DNA from: Brassicibacter mesophilus
GTDB taxonomy: Bacteria; Bacillota; Clostridia; Tissierellales; Proteiniboraceae
Reading direction: 5' to 3'
DNA length: 64,000 nt
NCBI RefSeq assembly: GCF_050433385.1
Contig: NZ_JBNPXI010000015.1
Coordinates: forward strand, 1-64,000
The notes under the pieces are model-generated. The model made no database searches, was not told where the DNA came from, and worked only from the letters and a program-made list of their open reading frames with translations. This document shows, in pieces, positions 33,648 through 42,789 of this stretch (within the stretch, counting starts at the first letter, position 1; the number at the start of each line of letters is the position of its first letter). The position numbers and the translations under genes were made by a program.

Positions 33648-34958
33648 ATGTATATTTTAGAAGATTTAATTTTGCCTAAAAGTCAAAAAATTAAAGCTAT
33701 AAGAAAATATTTAAAAATAAATCAGCAAGACTTAGCAGGAGATAGAATTGATAGAAGTTTAATAAGTTATATAGAAAATGGAAAAACAAAACTTACAAGA
33801 GACACAGCAAATATTATTGCTTTAAACTTGGGTAAGATATTAAGACAAAAGAAACTAGATTTCAATGTTAGTGGAGAATACATTTTTGCTGATGAATCTC
33901 ATCAAGTAGGATTTCTACTTGATTCATATATAGATAAATTAATTAAATTTAAGAATTCAAATGATGAAAGCTTTAAAATTGAACTGGGGAAAATTGAAGA
34001 TATACTCAATGAATGGGACATATCTTCAAAAAAAGCTAAGGTTTTTGAAATAGCTGGAGATTACTATTATGAAAAGTCATTAAATGAAGAAAGTAAGATT
34101 TACTACTTAAAATCGCTAGAGAACTATTCAAGACTATCAGATTATAATAACATGGCAGATATTAATTCTAAAATAGCAAGATGTGCCCTTAAAAAAAATA
34201 ATTATGAGGAAGCTTCTTATATAAATATGCATGTACTCTATATGATAGAGAGTAATAATATTGATAATCCTATACTTGAAAAAAGAGTATTATTTAATAA
34301 CGCATTGGCAAATGTTAAGCTAAAAAGATTTGAGACTGGTATGGAAATGCTAGAGAAATTAAAAACAAAGCTTAAGGATGATGAATGGCCACAATATACA
34401 GAGGTATTAATACTGCAGGCAAATATACATATAGAGAAATGTGAAAATTATGAGGCTCTCAATACATTTGAACAGATTCTTACCATATCAAAGAATACAG
34501 GAAATAGAGAATCAGAAGCAATGGCAAATAATAATTTAGGGTACATATATAGAATTTTAAATAATTATGATAAGAGTATTTATTACTATGCAGAAAGTTT
34601 ACATATAAGGGAAAAAATTAACAGTAAATTCATGTTATCTACCTTAGTTTCTCTAGCAGAAACTTACTTTATCAATAGAGAAAAAGAATACGGTCAAAAA
34701 TACTTAATAAGAGCTTTGCAAATAATTAAATCGAAAAACGATATACCAAATAAATACAAAATATACACTAGCCTTCTTGATATATTTATGAATACAAACT
34801 GTACTGAGCTAGAGCAAATTATGTATGATGATATTATTGATTTAATCAAACAAAATAAAAAAGAACAGGAAACCCAGGAGCTAATCATTAAGCTGTGTAG
34901 ATATTATATTAAACATGATATTGAAAGAGTTAAAAACATTTTAGAAATTGCTTTATAA
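33648..34958 (+). CDS. XRE-family regulator with TPR repeats (RRNPP-like), paired with a peptide gene
   Basis: About 436 aa. The N-terminal HTH spans about residues 8-65 (KSQKIKAIRKYLKINQQDLAGDRIDRSLISYIENGKTKLT). From about 110 onward there are repeated TPR pairs, e.g. AGDYYYEKSLNEESKIYYLKSLENYSRL, ALNTFEQILTISKNTGNRESEAMANNNLGYIYRILNNYDKSIYYYAESLHI and AETYFINREKEYGQKYLIRALQIIK. This is the architecture of Rap/NprR/PlcR/PrgX regulators, which bind imported peptides in the TPR groove. ATG 33648 fits GGGAG spacing better than ATG 33642. A 43-aa secreted-peptide gene follows after 30 bp with no terminator, which is the typical RRNPP cassette. Confidence 0.85.
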   Translation: MYILEDLILPKSQKIKAIRKYLKINQQDLAGDRIDRSLISYIENGKTKLTRDTANIIALNLGKILRQKKLDFNVSGEYIFADESHQVGFLLDSYIDKLIKFKNSNDESFKIELGKIEDILNEWDISSKKAKVFEIAGDYYYEKSLNEESKIYYLKSLENYSRLSDYNNMADINSKIARCALKKNNYEEASYINMHVLYMIESNNIDNPILEKRVLFNNALANVKLKRFETGMEMLEKLKTKLKDDEWPQYTEVLILQANIHIEKCENYEALNTFEQILTISKNTGNRESEAMANNNLGYIYRILNNYDKSIYYYAESLHIREKINSKFMLSTLVSLAETYFINREKEYGQKYLIRALQIIKSKNDIPNKYKIYTSLLDIFMNTNCTELEQIMYDDIIDLIKQNKKEQETQELIIKLCRYYIKHDIERVKNILEIAL

Positions 34959-34988
34959 GCAAAAAAAACGAAAAATGGGGGTGAGACA

Positions 34989-35120
34989 ATGAGTTTTAGA
35001 AAATTATTCTTTGTTTTAGCTATTATTGTTTCGTTGAACATAGGTACTACAGTGGGTCTATGTATAGAACCAGATTATCCAGAACCTTGGGTTGTTAAAC
35101 CAGTAGAAGAACAGATGTAG
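34989..35120 (+). CDS. 43-aa secreted signalling-peptide precursor (Phr-like candidate)
   Basis: The ATG at 34989 is preceded by GGGGGTGAG. The product has a short basic start (MSFRK), a hydrophobic export segment (about residues 6-23), and a mature-looking C-terminal part CIEPDYPEPWVVKPVEEQM. It begins 30 bp after the XRE-TPR regulator and is closed by a terminator at 35151-35185, so the pair forms its own unit. This matches the gene order and precursor design of RRNPP quorum-sensing cassettes (Phr, PapR, NprX type). The active peptide would be a 5-10 residue piece, probably from the Pro/Trp-rich end; the exact cut is unknown. It is well below the size at which automatic gene calls are reliable. 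Confidence 0.75.
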   Translation: MSFRKLFFVLAIIVSLNIGTTVGLCIEPDYPEPWVVKPVEEQM

Positions 35121-35150
35121 AAAAGTTAGAGCTACATATAAGTATGAAAT

Positions 35151-35185
35151 AGAAGTTGTCCTAGAACAGGGCAACTTCTATTTTA
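35151..35185 (+). terminator. Terminator closing the regulator-peptide unit
   Basis: AGAAGTTGTCC / GGGCAACTTCT (one G-U pair) with a 7-nt loop, then ATTTTAT. Confidence 0.8.
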
Positions 35186-35343
35186 TAGTATGAAAGACAT
35201 TTTATAGGACCTTTAGATTATTTTTTTTATCCAAATGTGCTATATATTTACATCAAAAAAATCAAGGAGTATAATGTAATAGAATGTCAAAAAAATATAT
35301 ATACTGTCACATCTAAAGAAAAAATGACACTAGGGGGATTACA

Positions 35344-36348
35344 ATGGAAAGAAATGTTTGTATCATTGGGACAGGAAGTTATAGTCCCAAAAACCATTTA
35401 AGCAAAGAGCATTTTATTAAGCATTTTGAAAAGTTTGAAAAAGGAAAACAGGCTGAAGCTATATTAAATGTTTTGGGTAGAGATAGAATGCCATTGGTTG
35501 ATAAAGATGAAAATAATTTGACAATGTCTGTAGAGGCTGCAAGGAGAGCCTTTATAGATGCTGAAATATCTCCTAATGATATTGATATGATAATATCAGC
35601 GTCAGATACGCCTGAGTATTTATCTCCAAGCTGTGCGATGATGATAAAGAATGAGTTAAAAGCAGATAATGTGATGTGTCTTTTTGATATGAACAATGAC
35701 TGTTTAGCAATGTTAAATGCAATTGATATAGCAGTTAATTACTTAAAAGTAAATAAAAAGTACAGAAGAGTTCTTATAGTAAGCTCAGTAGCTTTAAGTC
35801 CTTTTGCAATGGAAGATGATATTCTTGTATACTCAGCAGTGTCTGATGGTGCTTCAGCTGTTATCTTAGAGGCTGTAGAAGAAAATAAATCAAGAGGATT
35901 TATATCATCTAAAATGATTGCAGATACTTCATTTATACATACTGTAAGATTTCCCGTATGTGGGATGTCAAATATTTACGATGAGAATATACAAATAGCA
36001 GATAAGAAGATGAGATCTGTTCCTTTTGACTTCACCTTTATATCTGAGAAATGGGCTAATCTTATAACTGATGTGTTAAATGATTGTCAGTATTCTCCAA
36101 ACGATGTATCACATTATATCATGTCTCAATTCTCTTATACTGATATAGAAGATACGTTACGCTTATTAGGAGATAGTGTAGATAAAGCTACTTTTATAGC
36201 AGATAAATACGGATACACTGGCTGTGCAAGTCCAATAATGGCATTAGATTATAGACTGAAAAACGATAAATTTTGTGAAGATGATTTAATTGTGTTTTGC
36301 TCTGCAGGTGCTGGATATACAGCTGGTGCATTACTTTACAAATGGTAG
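35344..36348 (+). CDS. 3-oxoacyl-ACP synthase III-like (FabH-type) protein with altered active site
   Basis: A 334-aa thiolase-fold condensing enzyme of the KAS III type. It opens NVCIIGTGSYSPKNHLS, with DAEISPNDIDMIISASDTPEY, and the nucleophile Cys120 in FDMNNDCLAMLNAIDIA is kept. The two other catalytic positions appear changed: where FabH has His-Gln-Ala-Asn this has Ser261-Gln-Phe-Ser, and where it has Gly-Asn-Thr it has Gly290-Tyr291-Thr. The C-terminus ends ADKYGYTGCASPIMALDY...GAGYTAGALLYKW. So it is probably not a housekeeping FabH. No fatty-acid genes are nearby; a chemoreceptor follows after 79 bp. It could make or transfer a small acyl product, or have lost decarboxylation activity. 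Start ATG 35344 with AGGGGGA. Confidence 0.8.
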   Translation: MERNVCIIGTGSYSPKNHLSKEHFIKHFEKFEKGKQAEAILNVLGRDRMPLVDKDENNLTMSVEAARRAFIDAEISPNDIDMIISASDTPEYLSPSCAMMIKNELKADNVMCLFDMNNDCLAMLNAIDIAVNYLKVNKKYRRVLIVSSVALSPFAMEDDILVYSAVSDGASAVILEAVEENKSRGFISSKMIADTSFIHTVRFPVCGMSNIYDENIQIADKKMRSVPFDFTFISEKWANLITDVLNDCQYSPNDVSHYIMSQFSYTDIEDTLRLLGDSVDKATFIADKYGYTGCASPIMALDYRLKNDKFCEDDLIVFCSAGAGYTAGALLYKW

Positions 36349-36427
36349 CAAATTATGTATAATTATGGAGGAAAATGAAATACGGTATATGTTAAGAGTT
36401 AACAATAAATTGTTACAGGGGGAAATC

Positions 36428-37963
36428 ATGGGACATAAATATACTAATTCAATCATTGAATATCAGAAGAAAACATTAAAATTTGTAATACTTTTCTACA
36501 TTTTAAGTGGAATATTAGGGAGTATAACATTTATTACAATGAAGGCAACCAATTCTTTACAAGGGATGAAATGGGTAGATGTAGCAGTACTTTGCTCAAT
36601 GGCCGTAGTTGAATTAGCAACACTATGGTATATGTATAAAAGCACAATAAAAAATAATGAATTTAATGAGAAAAGATTTGCACAGCTTAAAGCATTGATA
36701 CTTATTATATCCTGTTTAAACTACTCTTCTATGGCAATTAAGATACCTTCTGAAGACGTATGGGCAAGTATATTCTTCTTTGTAATTTTAATAGCCTTAT
36801 TTTTAGATATAAAAATGTTACTAATATCTATAGGCGCAAGTATTATATGTCAAGTAATTACGTTTATGCTTAATCCTTTATATGTCTCTAATAAAGGAGA
36901 TTTTGTACAGGTTATGGGAATGAAAATAGTTGTATTGGGCATAACGTATTTCGGAATATTTATCTTGACATTCTTTTCTTCAAGAGTACTAGTCATGATT
37001 GGTACTCGTGAACAAGAGCTTTTTAAGAAAAATCAAAAAATAACAGAGATTTTTGAAGGTATTACTGGATTTAGTAGCAAGCTCCTTGATTCAAGCCAGT
37101 CTTTAAGTGTGATTGCTGAAGAAGAAAGTAATTCTATGCAGGATATTTCATATACAAGTCAGAAAGTATCAGATGCTGCAAGTGAAGTTTTATCTGAAGC
37201 ATATAATAATAGAAATAACTTGAATGTCCTTTTTGAATCAAATGAGGATATATTTGATAGAGTAATTAATACTGAAAAGATTTCTAATAAATTAATTGAT
37301 TCGTCTAATGAAAATGAAGAAAAACTTAATGAAACATTACATATAATAGCTGAGATAAAGCAAAGTATAAAAACATCTCTAGAGTCGACGGAAAGCTTAG
37401 AGAATAAAACTAAGCATATGGACGAGATATTATTACTAATAGGTGAGATATCAGATCAAACAAACTTATTAGCTTTAAATGCATCCATTGAAGCGGCAAG
37501 GGCTGGTGAGCTTGGAAAAGGCTTTGCAGTCGTAGCTGATGAAATAAGAAAACTTGCTGAAAGTACTAAAAAATCTCTTGATGATGTTACAAGTTTGACA
37601 AGTGAGTTTAAGGTTGGCACGGATCAAGTTAAAATCTTAATGACTAACAATAATGACAAAATTATCGCAGGTGATGAAATTCTAAAACAAACAGTACACT
37701 CTATAGAATACATGATAGATGAATTAAAGAAGGCAGGAAAAGATATAAAAGATATTAGTGATTCTATCAAGGAACAAGTTGATAAAACTAAGCATATAGT
37801 TGATGCTAATGAAAATACTATACAAACAACAGAAAATAATGTTAATAGTTTTGCAAATCTTATAAGTTGTTTACAGCAAAGTGCTGCTGCGAGTGAAGAA
37901 GTGGCAGCTAGTGCAGAAAGCTTACATAACATGGCTGTTGATATGAATAAACTTCTATCATAG
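36428..37963 (+). CDS. Methyl-accepting chemotaxis protein with a multi-helix membrane sensor
   Basis: About 511 aa. The ATG at 36428 with CAGGGGGAA upstream is preferred over the longer frame beginning at 36290 inside the KAS III gene. The N-terminal part has about six membrane helices between residues 20 and 190 with very short loops, so the sensor is in the membrane and not in a Cache or 4HB domain. I see no clear HAMP. The cytoplasmic signalling hairpin has the tip GEISDQTNLLALNASIEAARAGELGKGFAVVADEIRKLAEST, and ends with QQSAAASEEVAASAESLHNMA. Ligand unknown. It may share a transcript with the KAS III-like gene. Confidence 0.9.
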   Translation: MGHKYTNSIIEYQKKTLKFVILFYILSGILGSITFITMKATNSLQGMKWVDVAVLCSMAVVELATLWYMYKSTIKNNEFNEKRFAQLKALILIISCLNYSSMAIKIPSEDVWASIFFFVILIALFLDIKMLLISIGASIICQVITFMLNPLYVSNKGDFVQVMGMKIVVLGITYFGIFILTFFSSRVLVMIGTREQELFKKNQKITEIFEGITGFSSKLLDSSQSLSVIAEEESNSMQDISYTSQKVSDAASEVLSEAYNNRNNLNVLFESNEDIFDRVINTEKISNKLIDSSNENEEKLNETLHIIAEIKQSIKTSLESTESLENKTKHMDEILLLIGEISDQTNLLALNASIEAARAGELGKGFAVVADEIRKLAESTKKSLDDVTSLTSEFKVGTDQVKILMTNNNDKIIAGDEILKQTVHSIEYMIDELKKAGKDIKDISDSIKEQVDKTKHIVDANENTIQTTENNVNSFANLISCLQQSAAASEEVAASAESLHNMAVDMNKLLS

Positions 37964-37969
37964 TATAAA

Positions 37970-38005
37970 AAAATCTAAACCGAATTAATGGTTTGGATTT
38001 TTTTA
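37970..38005 (+). terminator. Terminator after the chemoreceptor gene
   Basis: AAATCTAAACC / GGTTTGGATTT (one G-U) arms around an 8-nt loop followed by a T-run. Confidence 0.85.
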
Positions 38006-38079
38006 TGTAAGAATAAAAGGTATTAATATATCATCAATAGAATTTAATAAGAATAATAAAAAATAAGAGGTTGTTATGT

Positions 38080-39270
38080 ATGAATAATAAAAAGAAGAAC
38101 TTATTTAATGTTCTTAAAATATTATTAGTAGCCATAATCTTATGGGCAGCATTAAAATTTGAGAATGCCAACAATATGAGACTTATTATACTTATTGGGA
38201 CTTCTTTATTATACATTGTTGTAGGTATTATAAGAAGTTATTTTATAAAGAGATCTTCCGTATATCCTTTATTATTTTTATTTGATGTAACGATAGTCTT
38301 TTTACTTGAGTATAATTCAAAATATATGATAAATTATTTTTTACATTCATTATACCTTTTAATATTGTTGGAAGCTGCACTTATGCTTAATAGAAAAAAA
38401 GGAATAATTATAGGAATAATAACAGTTGCTGCTTCTTTAGTAAAGTATTTAATTTTAATATATTATAAAAGCAATTTTTCAAACATATCACAAATGGCAT
38501 TCTTTACATTGATAAATGTGTTTGTGCTAGTCACCATTAATTTTGCTCAATATCACAAAGAGGAAAAGGAAAAGAAAGAAGAACTTTATACGGAGCTTTT
38601 AAGTACACATAAGAGTTTAAAAGAATATTCTGAGAAGAATAAAAAACTTATGATAGTTGAAGAAAGAAATAGAATAGCTAGAGACATACACGATACTTTA
38701 GGACACAATATGACGGCTTTTATAATGGAACTTGAAATTATAAGCAGACTGATTGATACTGATGCTAAAAATGCTAAGGAAATGATGAAGAAGATAAAGC
38801 AGTCTGCAAGAGAAGGGTTAGTACAAATTAGAGAGATTTTAGAAGCTTTAGAGCCTAATGAAAAGCTAGTATTAGGTGTTCAATCCATCAAAGAATTAGC
38901 AGATGAGTTTTCTAATAGGACAGGAGTAAAAATACAATTTAAGACTAAGGGTGATATTGTGAAGACTAGTCCTATAATCAATATTTCTTTGTATCGAGTC
39001 GTGCAAGAAGCATTGACAAATGCCATAAGGCATGGTGCGGCAAATATAATTGATATTGATATTGAATATAAGGCTGGCAGTATCGACTTTAGGATTGCTA
39101 ATAATGGAAAATGCCATCCAATAGCTAGTGAAGGTCTTGGAATAAAGGGTATGAAAGAAAGAATATATAGCTTGAATGGAGAAATACAGTTTGTTGTGGA
39201 TGAAGTGTTTACAATTAAAGGCTTTATTCCATTGGAGGTGGATAAAAATGATAAAAGTAGCAATAGCTGA
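38080..39270 (+). CDS. NarL/DesK-type sensor histidine kinase
   Basis: About 396 aa from ATG 38080 (AAGAGG upstream). About six membrane helices (residues 10-160) with no large extracytoplasmic domain, as in intramembrane-sensing DesK/LiaS-like kinases. A short coiled coil leads to a HisKA_3 domain ERNRIARDIHDTLGHNMTAF with His204. The ATPase has RVVQEALTNAIRHG (N box) and GLGIKGMKERI (G box). It overlaps the response regulator by 23 bp. Neighbouring ABC export genes on both strands suggest that it monitors envelope stress or antimicrobial compounds and controls them. That link is by proximity only. Confidence 0.9.
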   Translation: MNNKKKNLFNVLKILLVAIILWAALKFENANNMRLIILIGTSLLYIVVGIIRSYFIKRSSVYPLLFLFDVTIVFLLEYNSKYMINYFLHSLYLLILLEAALMLNRKKGIIIGIITVAASLVKYLILIYYKSNFSNISQMAFFTLINVFVLVTINFAQYHKEEKEKKEELYTELLSTHKSLKEYSEKNKKLMIVEERNRIARDIHDTLGHNMTAFIMELEIISRLIDTDAKNAKEMMKKIKQSAREGLVQIREILEALEPNEKLVLGVQSIKELADEFSNRTGVKIQFKTKGDIVKTSPIINISLYRVVQEALTNAIRHGAANIIDIDIEYKAGSIDFRIANNGKCHPIASEGLGIKGMKERIYSLNGEIQFVVDEVFTIKGFIPLEVDKNDKSSNS

Positions 39271-39901
39271 TGATCAGAATATTTTAAGAGAAGGCCTTAA
39301 AATGATACTTAACATGGAAGAAGATATAAACGTGTGTGGCGTAGCATCCGATGGCAAGGAGGCTTACGAGATATGCAAAAAGTGTTTCCCAGATGTTATA
39401 TTAATGGATATTAAGATGCCTAAGGTAAATGGAGTAGAAGCTACTAGACTAATAAAACGTGATTTTTCTCACGTAAAAATAATTGTTTTAACGACATTCA
39501 ATGATGATGATTTTATATTTGATGCCCTAAAGTTTGGAGCATCAGGCTACATATTAAAAGATGCTACTCCAGAAAAGATAGCTGAAGCCATAAGAACAGT
39601 GCATGATGGAGGAGCGTTAATCCAACCTGATATTGCTGCTAAAGTTATAAATAAATTCTCTCAAATGGCTTGTCAGGGAAATAATAATGAGATTGACACT
39701 AGAGTAAAGGAATTGACTGAAAGAGAGCTTGATATATGTAGAGCAGTTGGGGAAGGAAAGAACAATAAGGAAATATCCGAAGAGCTTTTCTTGAGTGAAG
39801 GTACTGTTAAGAACCATATAACTAATATATTAAATAAATTAGAATTAAGAGACAGAACACAATTAGCGATTTTTGCTGTAAAAAATGGATTGTATCTATG
39901 A
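39248..39901 (+). CDS. NarL/LuxR-family response regulator
   Basis: 217 aa from ATG 39248, with GGAGGTGG inside the kinase gene as ribosome binding site. Receiver domain: KVAIADDQNILREGLKMIL, phospho-acceptor Asp54 in VILMDIKMPKVNGVEATR, VLTTFNDDDFIFDALKFGASGYILKDATPE. The C-terminal LuxR HTH reads LTERELDICRAVGEGKNNKEISEELFLSEGTVKNHITNILNKLELRDRTQ. It is the partner of the kinase it overlaps. Likely targets are the two ABC-2 systems that begin at the AT-rich divergent region 42790-43115. Confidence 0.92.
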   Translation: MIKVAIADDQNILREGLKMILNMEEDINVCGVASDGKEAYEICKKCFPDVILMDIKMPKVNGVEATRLIKRDFSHVKIIVLTTFNDDDFIFDALKFGASGYILKDATPEKIAEAIRTVHDGGALIQPDIAAKVINKFSQMACQGNNNEIDTRVKELTERELDICRAVGEGKNNKEISEELFLSEGTVKNHITNILNKLELRDRTQLAIFAVKNGLYL

Positions 39902-39979
39902 TTTTTTAGTATAATTATATGTAAATAGTAGGGGGAGCAAGGGAGGATATCCCCTGCTGAATTAAAAAATGGAATTCAT

Positions 39980-40816
39980 TTAATGATATCCAATATTCCC
40001 TATAGTTTTGCAGTGGCGTTCAACCTTTCTTAATATTAAATATCCTATAAGTGTCCCAATAATCATAAAGCCAATTAAGATAAACTGTTCAACATAAATG
40101 GGGAGAAGTGTTTTAGTACCTAATAATATGCCTCTTACTGCGTCAAGTCCGTAAGTCAAAGGCAAACTGACTGATATGGCTAATACAAACCTTGGAAGAA
40201 CAATAACTGGGAAGTCATTTCCACATATAGTATTTATCAAAAAATTTGATATATCTATTATATTATTAGCATTATTAGTGATTAGAACTAAGGAAGCAAT
40301 ACCAAAACCTAGACCATATAAAGCTATTAATAAAGGAATTACTGTTAAAAGAGCTGGCAGTACTCCGCTACCTATACTAAACCCAAACATAAGCCAAACA
40401 AGAAATGCAACAAATAATGAGTTAATAGTGGTAATAAATAATAAAAATACAGACCTTCCTATTAATTGTACCCACAGAGGAATTGGAGTTATCCAATTAG
40501 ACTCTAGTACACCTGAATCCATTTCTTTTTTCAGAGAGAAGCCCATTCCCCATAACACAGCACTTACAAAACTACCAAGGACACTGCCTATAATTAAGAA
40601 TGCTATATAGTCAGAGGTTCCAGAATATTCACTAAAACCTACATTGCGTCCTCCAATCTGAAATGACTTAGCTAAAAAATATACTGGAGTTATCCACATA
40701 ATAGGCTCAACTATTCTGAATAAAGCATTTATAGGATATCTTAAGAAAATTTTAATATCTTTTTTTGTAATTGCCCATATTGCAATAAAATACATTTTAA
40801 ATCTTTCAAGAATCAT
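39980..40816 (-). CDS. ABC-2 type transporter permease
   Basis: 278 aa with six hydrophobic segments; part of an ABC-2 exporter with the two genes encoded upstream on the minus strand. It contains MWITPVYFLAKSFQIGG, a soluble loop LKKEMDSGVLESNWITPIPLWVQLIGR (the ABC-2 coupling motif E-x-G-x-L-E) and a C-terminal helix ending before basic residues. ATG 40816 follows GAAAGGAG. A 75-bp gap from the preceding permease has no terminator. It resembles the paralogous neighbour at 40892 (both share SGTSDYxxxxIIG and G(T/V)LESNW(I/L)xP), indicating gene duplication. Confidence 0.85.
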   Translation of the reverse strand: MILERFKMYFIAIWAITKKDIKIFLRYPINALFRIVEPIMWITPVYFLAKSFQIGGRNVGFSEYSGTSDYIAFLIIGSVLGSFVSAVLWGMGFSLKKEMDSGVLESNWITPIPLWVQLIGRSVFLLFITTINSLFVAFLVWLMFGFSIGSGVLPALLTVIPLLIALYGLGFGIASLVLITNNANNIIDISNFLINTICGNDFPVIVLPRFVLAISVSLPLTYGLDAVRGILLGTKTLLPIYVEQFILIGFMIIGTLIGYLILRKVERHCKTIGNIGYH

Positions 40817-40891
40817 ATCAATTCTCCTTTCGAGTTAGCATAATCCACTGAATTTATGATTATATTATGTTCTGCGAATTTTCTAATTAAC

Positions 40892-41764
40892 CTAATAATG
40901 ACCTAAAGAACCAGTTTCTTTTACTTTTTTCTGAGTATGATAAAAACTTAATATACCGCATGCCATTAAGATAGCTCCTGACGCTAAAAGAATTAGAATA
41001 TCATTCTTAATTTCATTGATGCTAGCTCCTGATGATATTACTAATCTTAAGGAACGGATACTATATGTTAGAGGTATAAATTTGGAGACACTTTCCATCC
41101 ATTCTGGCAGTACAGCAAGAGGATAAGTGATACCACAGAATACTGTCATAATCCCTCTTACTAGAAATACCATAGCATCTGTTTCTTTTGCCCACATTAC
41201 TAGGCTTGCAAATATGAACCCTATGCCATATATTGACGGAACTGATATTAATACTACAGCGGCTGCAAGTAGAGGACTGCCAGTAAATTTGAAATTATAT
41301 ACTAGTTTAAATTCGACCACTGAAATAAGCATAAATATTACGCTGTTAAATAGCTGAAAGAGAGAATAGCCAAGAAGTAGACTTATTTTAGGTACAGGAC
41401 ACAGCCAATTTGATTCGAGAGTACCTCTTATTTGTTCTGTTCTTAGACTGGTTCCAAAGGACCATAACATTGCATTAATCCACATCCACATTGTAGTACC
41501 AATTATCATATAAGAAGTGTAATCAGACGTTCCTGAAAGTTCTGCAAATGAGCTTAGTGAATCATTGCCTAAACCAGCTAAAGCTTTTGCTGTAAATATA
41601 TAACCAAGTGGAAAGAGAATAGGCCATATTATTGATGATATAAACCACGACGGATACCTGAAGAATATAGTTAATTCCTTTTTAAAGACTATTACTATGG
41701 CTTTAAAAATTGTTGGTTCTAGATTTTTTATTTCAAAATTAGTTTTTTTAGCGGTACAATCCAT
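40892..41764 (-). CDS. ABC-2 type transporter permease
   Basis: 290 aa. An amphipathic N-terminus leads into six membrane helices; the loop carries LRTEQIRGTLESNWLCPVPKISLLLG, the coupling segment shared with the 39980 paralogue. ELSGTSDYTSYMIIGTTMWMW and GITYPLAVLPEWMESVSKFIPLTYSIRSLR are typical of drug/polymer ABC-2 exporters. ATG 41764 follows AGGAGG. It lies 11 bp after the ATPase gene, so ATPase, permease and permease form one operon reading leftward. Substrate unknown. Confidence 0.87.
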   Translation of the reverse strand: MDCTAKKTNFEIKNLEPTIFKAIVIVFKKELTIFFRYPSWFISSIIWPILFPLGYIFTAKALAGLGNDSLSSFAELSGTSDYTSYMIIGTTMWMWINAMLWSFGTSLRTEQIRGTLESNWLCPVPKISLLLGYSLFQLFNSVIFMLISVVEFKLVYNFKFTGSPLLAAAVVLISVPSIYGIGFIFASLVMWAKETDAMVFLVRGIMTVFCGITYPLAVLPEWMESVSKFIPLTYSIRSLRLVISSGASINEIKNDILILLASGAILMACGILSFYHTQKKVKETGSLGHY

Positions 41765-41775
41765 TTTTATACCTC

Positions 41776-42789
41776 CTATTCCCTTAGTGATTTACCTGTT
41801 AAGCTTATAAAGACATCTTCAAGAGTTGGTTCTTCAACACTAAAATTGCTAATATTTATTCCATAAGAAATGACATTCGATACTAAACTGTTTAGAGTAT
41901 CACTTCCATTGCTAATATGGATTTTTATTTCCCATTTTTGAGTATCCTCATTAAATCTTGAACTTATGTTCTCTATTGATTTTATTTCTTTAATTTTATT
42001 CGAAATATCTTCATTCCAGTCATTTAATTCAAGAACTATAATATTAGTTTTATTAAGACTTTTTTTTAGGTTATTAGGAGTGTCGAGGGCGATTATTTTA
42101 CCATGATCAATAATTGCAATTCTATCACTTAATTGATCTGCCTCTTCCATATAATGAGTAGTTAATAATACAGTTCTTCCTTCTTCTTTAATTTCTAATA
42201 TTATCTCTCTTAAATTTCTGGCAGACTGAGGATCCAATCCTGAGGTTGGTTCATCAAGAATTACGATAGATGGATCAGTAACTAAAGCTTTTGCTAATGC
42301 TATTCTTTGCTTCATTCCTGTTGAATACTTTTCTACAGTTTCGTCTGCTCTTTTTTCAAGGTTAAATCTTTCAAGAAGGTAGTTTATTTTATCTTTAGCA
42401 TATTTACCTGTCATACCGTTCATTGCAGCAAAATATTCTAGATTTTCTCTTCCTGTAAGTTTCCAATACACACTTCTTTCTCCTGTTAAAACGGTTCCCA
42501 GGTTTCTTAGAACGCTTGTTGGTTTCTTACTTACGTCTATTCCATTTACTATAACATTACCAGAAGTAGGACTAAGAAGAGTTGAAATCATTTTAATTGT
42601 AGTAGTTTTACCTGCACCGTTTGGACCAAGAAATCCGAATATTTCACCTTTATGCACCTTAAATGAAACATTATCTACTGCTATAAAGGTTTCTTTTCCC
42701 TTATTTACTTTTTTCCAAAAAGGACTGTTTTTCTTTTTTATAACAAATTCTTTCTTGAGATTATTTACTTCAATAGAGCAACTTAACAT
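41776..42789 (-). CDS. ABC-2 exporter ATPase (DrrA/NatA-like)
   Basis: 337 aa. A prolonged N-terminus (IKKKNSPFWKKVNKGKETFIAVDNVSF) precedes GFLGPNGAGKTTTIKM (Walker A), Q-loop-like VLTGERSVYWKLTG, signature YSTGMKQRIALAKAL, Walker B IVILDEPTSGLDP and TTHYMEEA. The C-terminal 80 residues form the usual extension of DrrA-type ATPases, ending VEEPTLEDVFISLTGKSLRE. ATG 42789 follows AAGGAGGAA. It is the first gene of the leftward operon and is transcribed from the AT-rich divergent region shared with the lipoprotein at 43116. Confidence 0.9.
   Translation of the reverse strand: MLSCSIEVNNLKKEFVIKKKNSPFWKKVNKGKETFIAVDNVSFKVHKGEIFGFLGPNGAGKTTTIKMISTLLSPTSGNVIVNGIDVSKKPTSVLRNLGTVLTGERSVYWKLTGRENLEYFAAMNGMTGKYAKDKINYLLERFNLEKRADETVEKYSTGMKQRIALAKALVTDPSIVILDEPTSGLDPQSARNLREIILEIKEEGRTVLLTTHYMEEADQLSDRIAIIDHGKIIALDTPNNLKKSLNKTNIIVLELNDWNEDISNKIKEIKSIENISSRFNEDTQKWEIKIHISNGSDTLNSLVSNVISYGINISNFSVEEPTLEDVFISLTGKSLRE

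Noticed and set aside
39902..39979. GGGGGAGCAAGGGAGGATATCCCC as a terminator between the response regulator and the convergent permease
   Set aside because: The arms pair only partly and no T-run follows.
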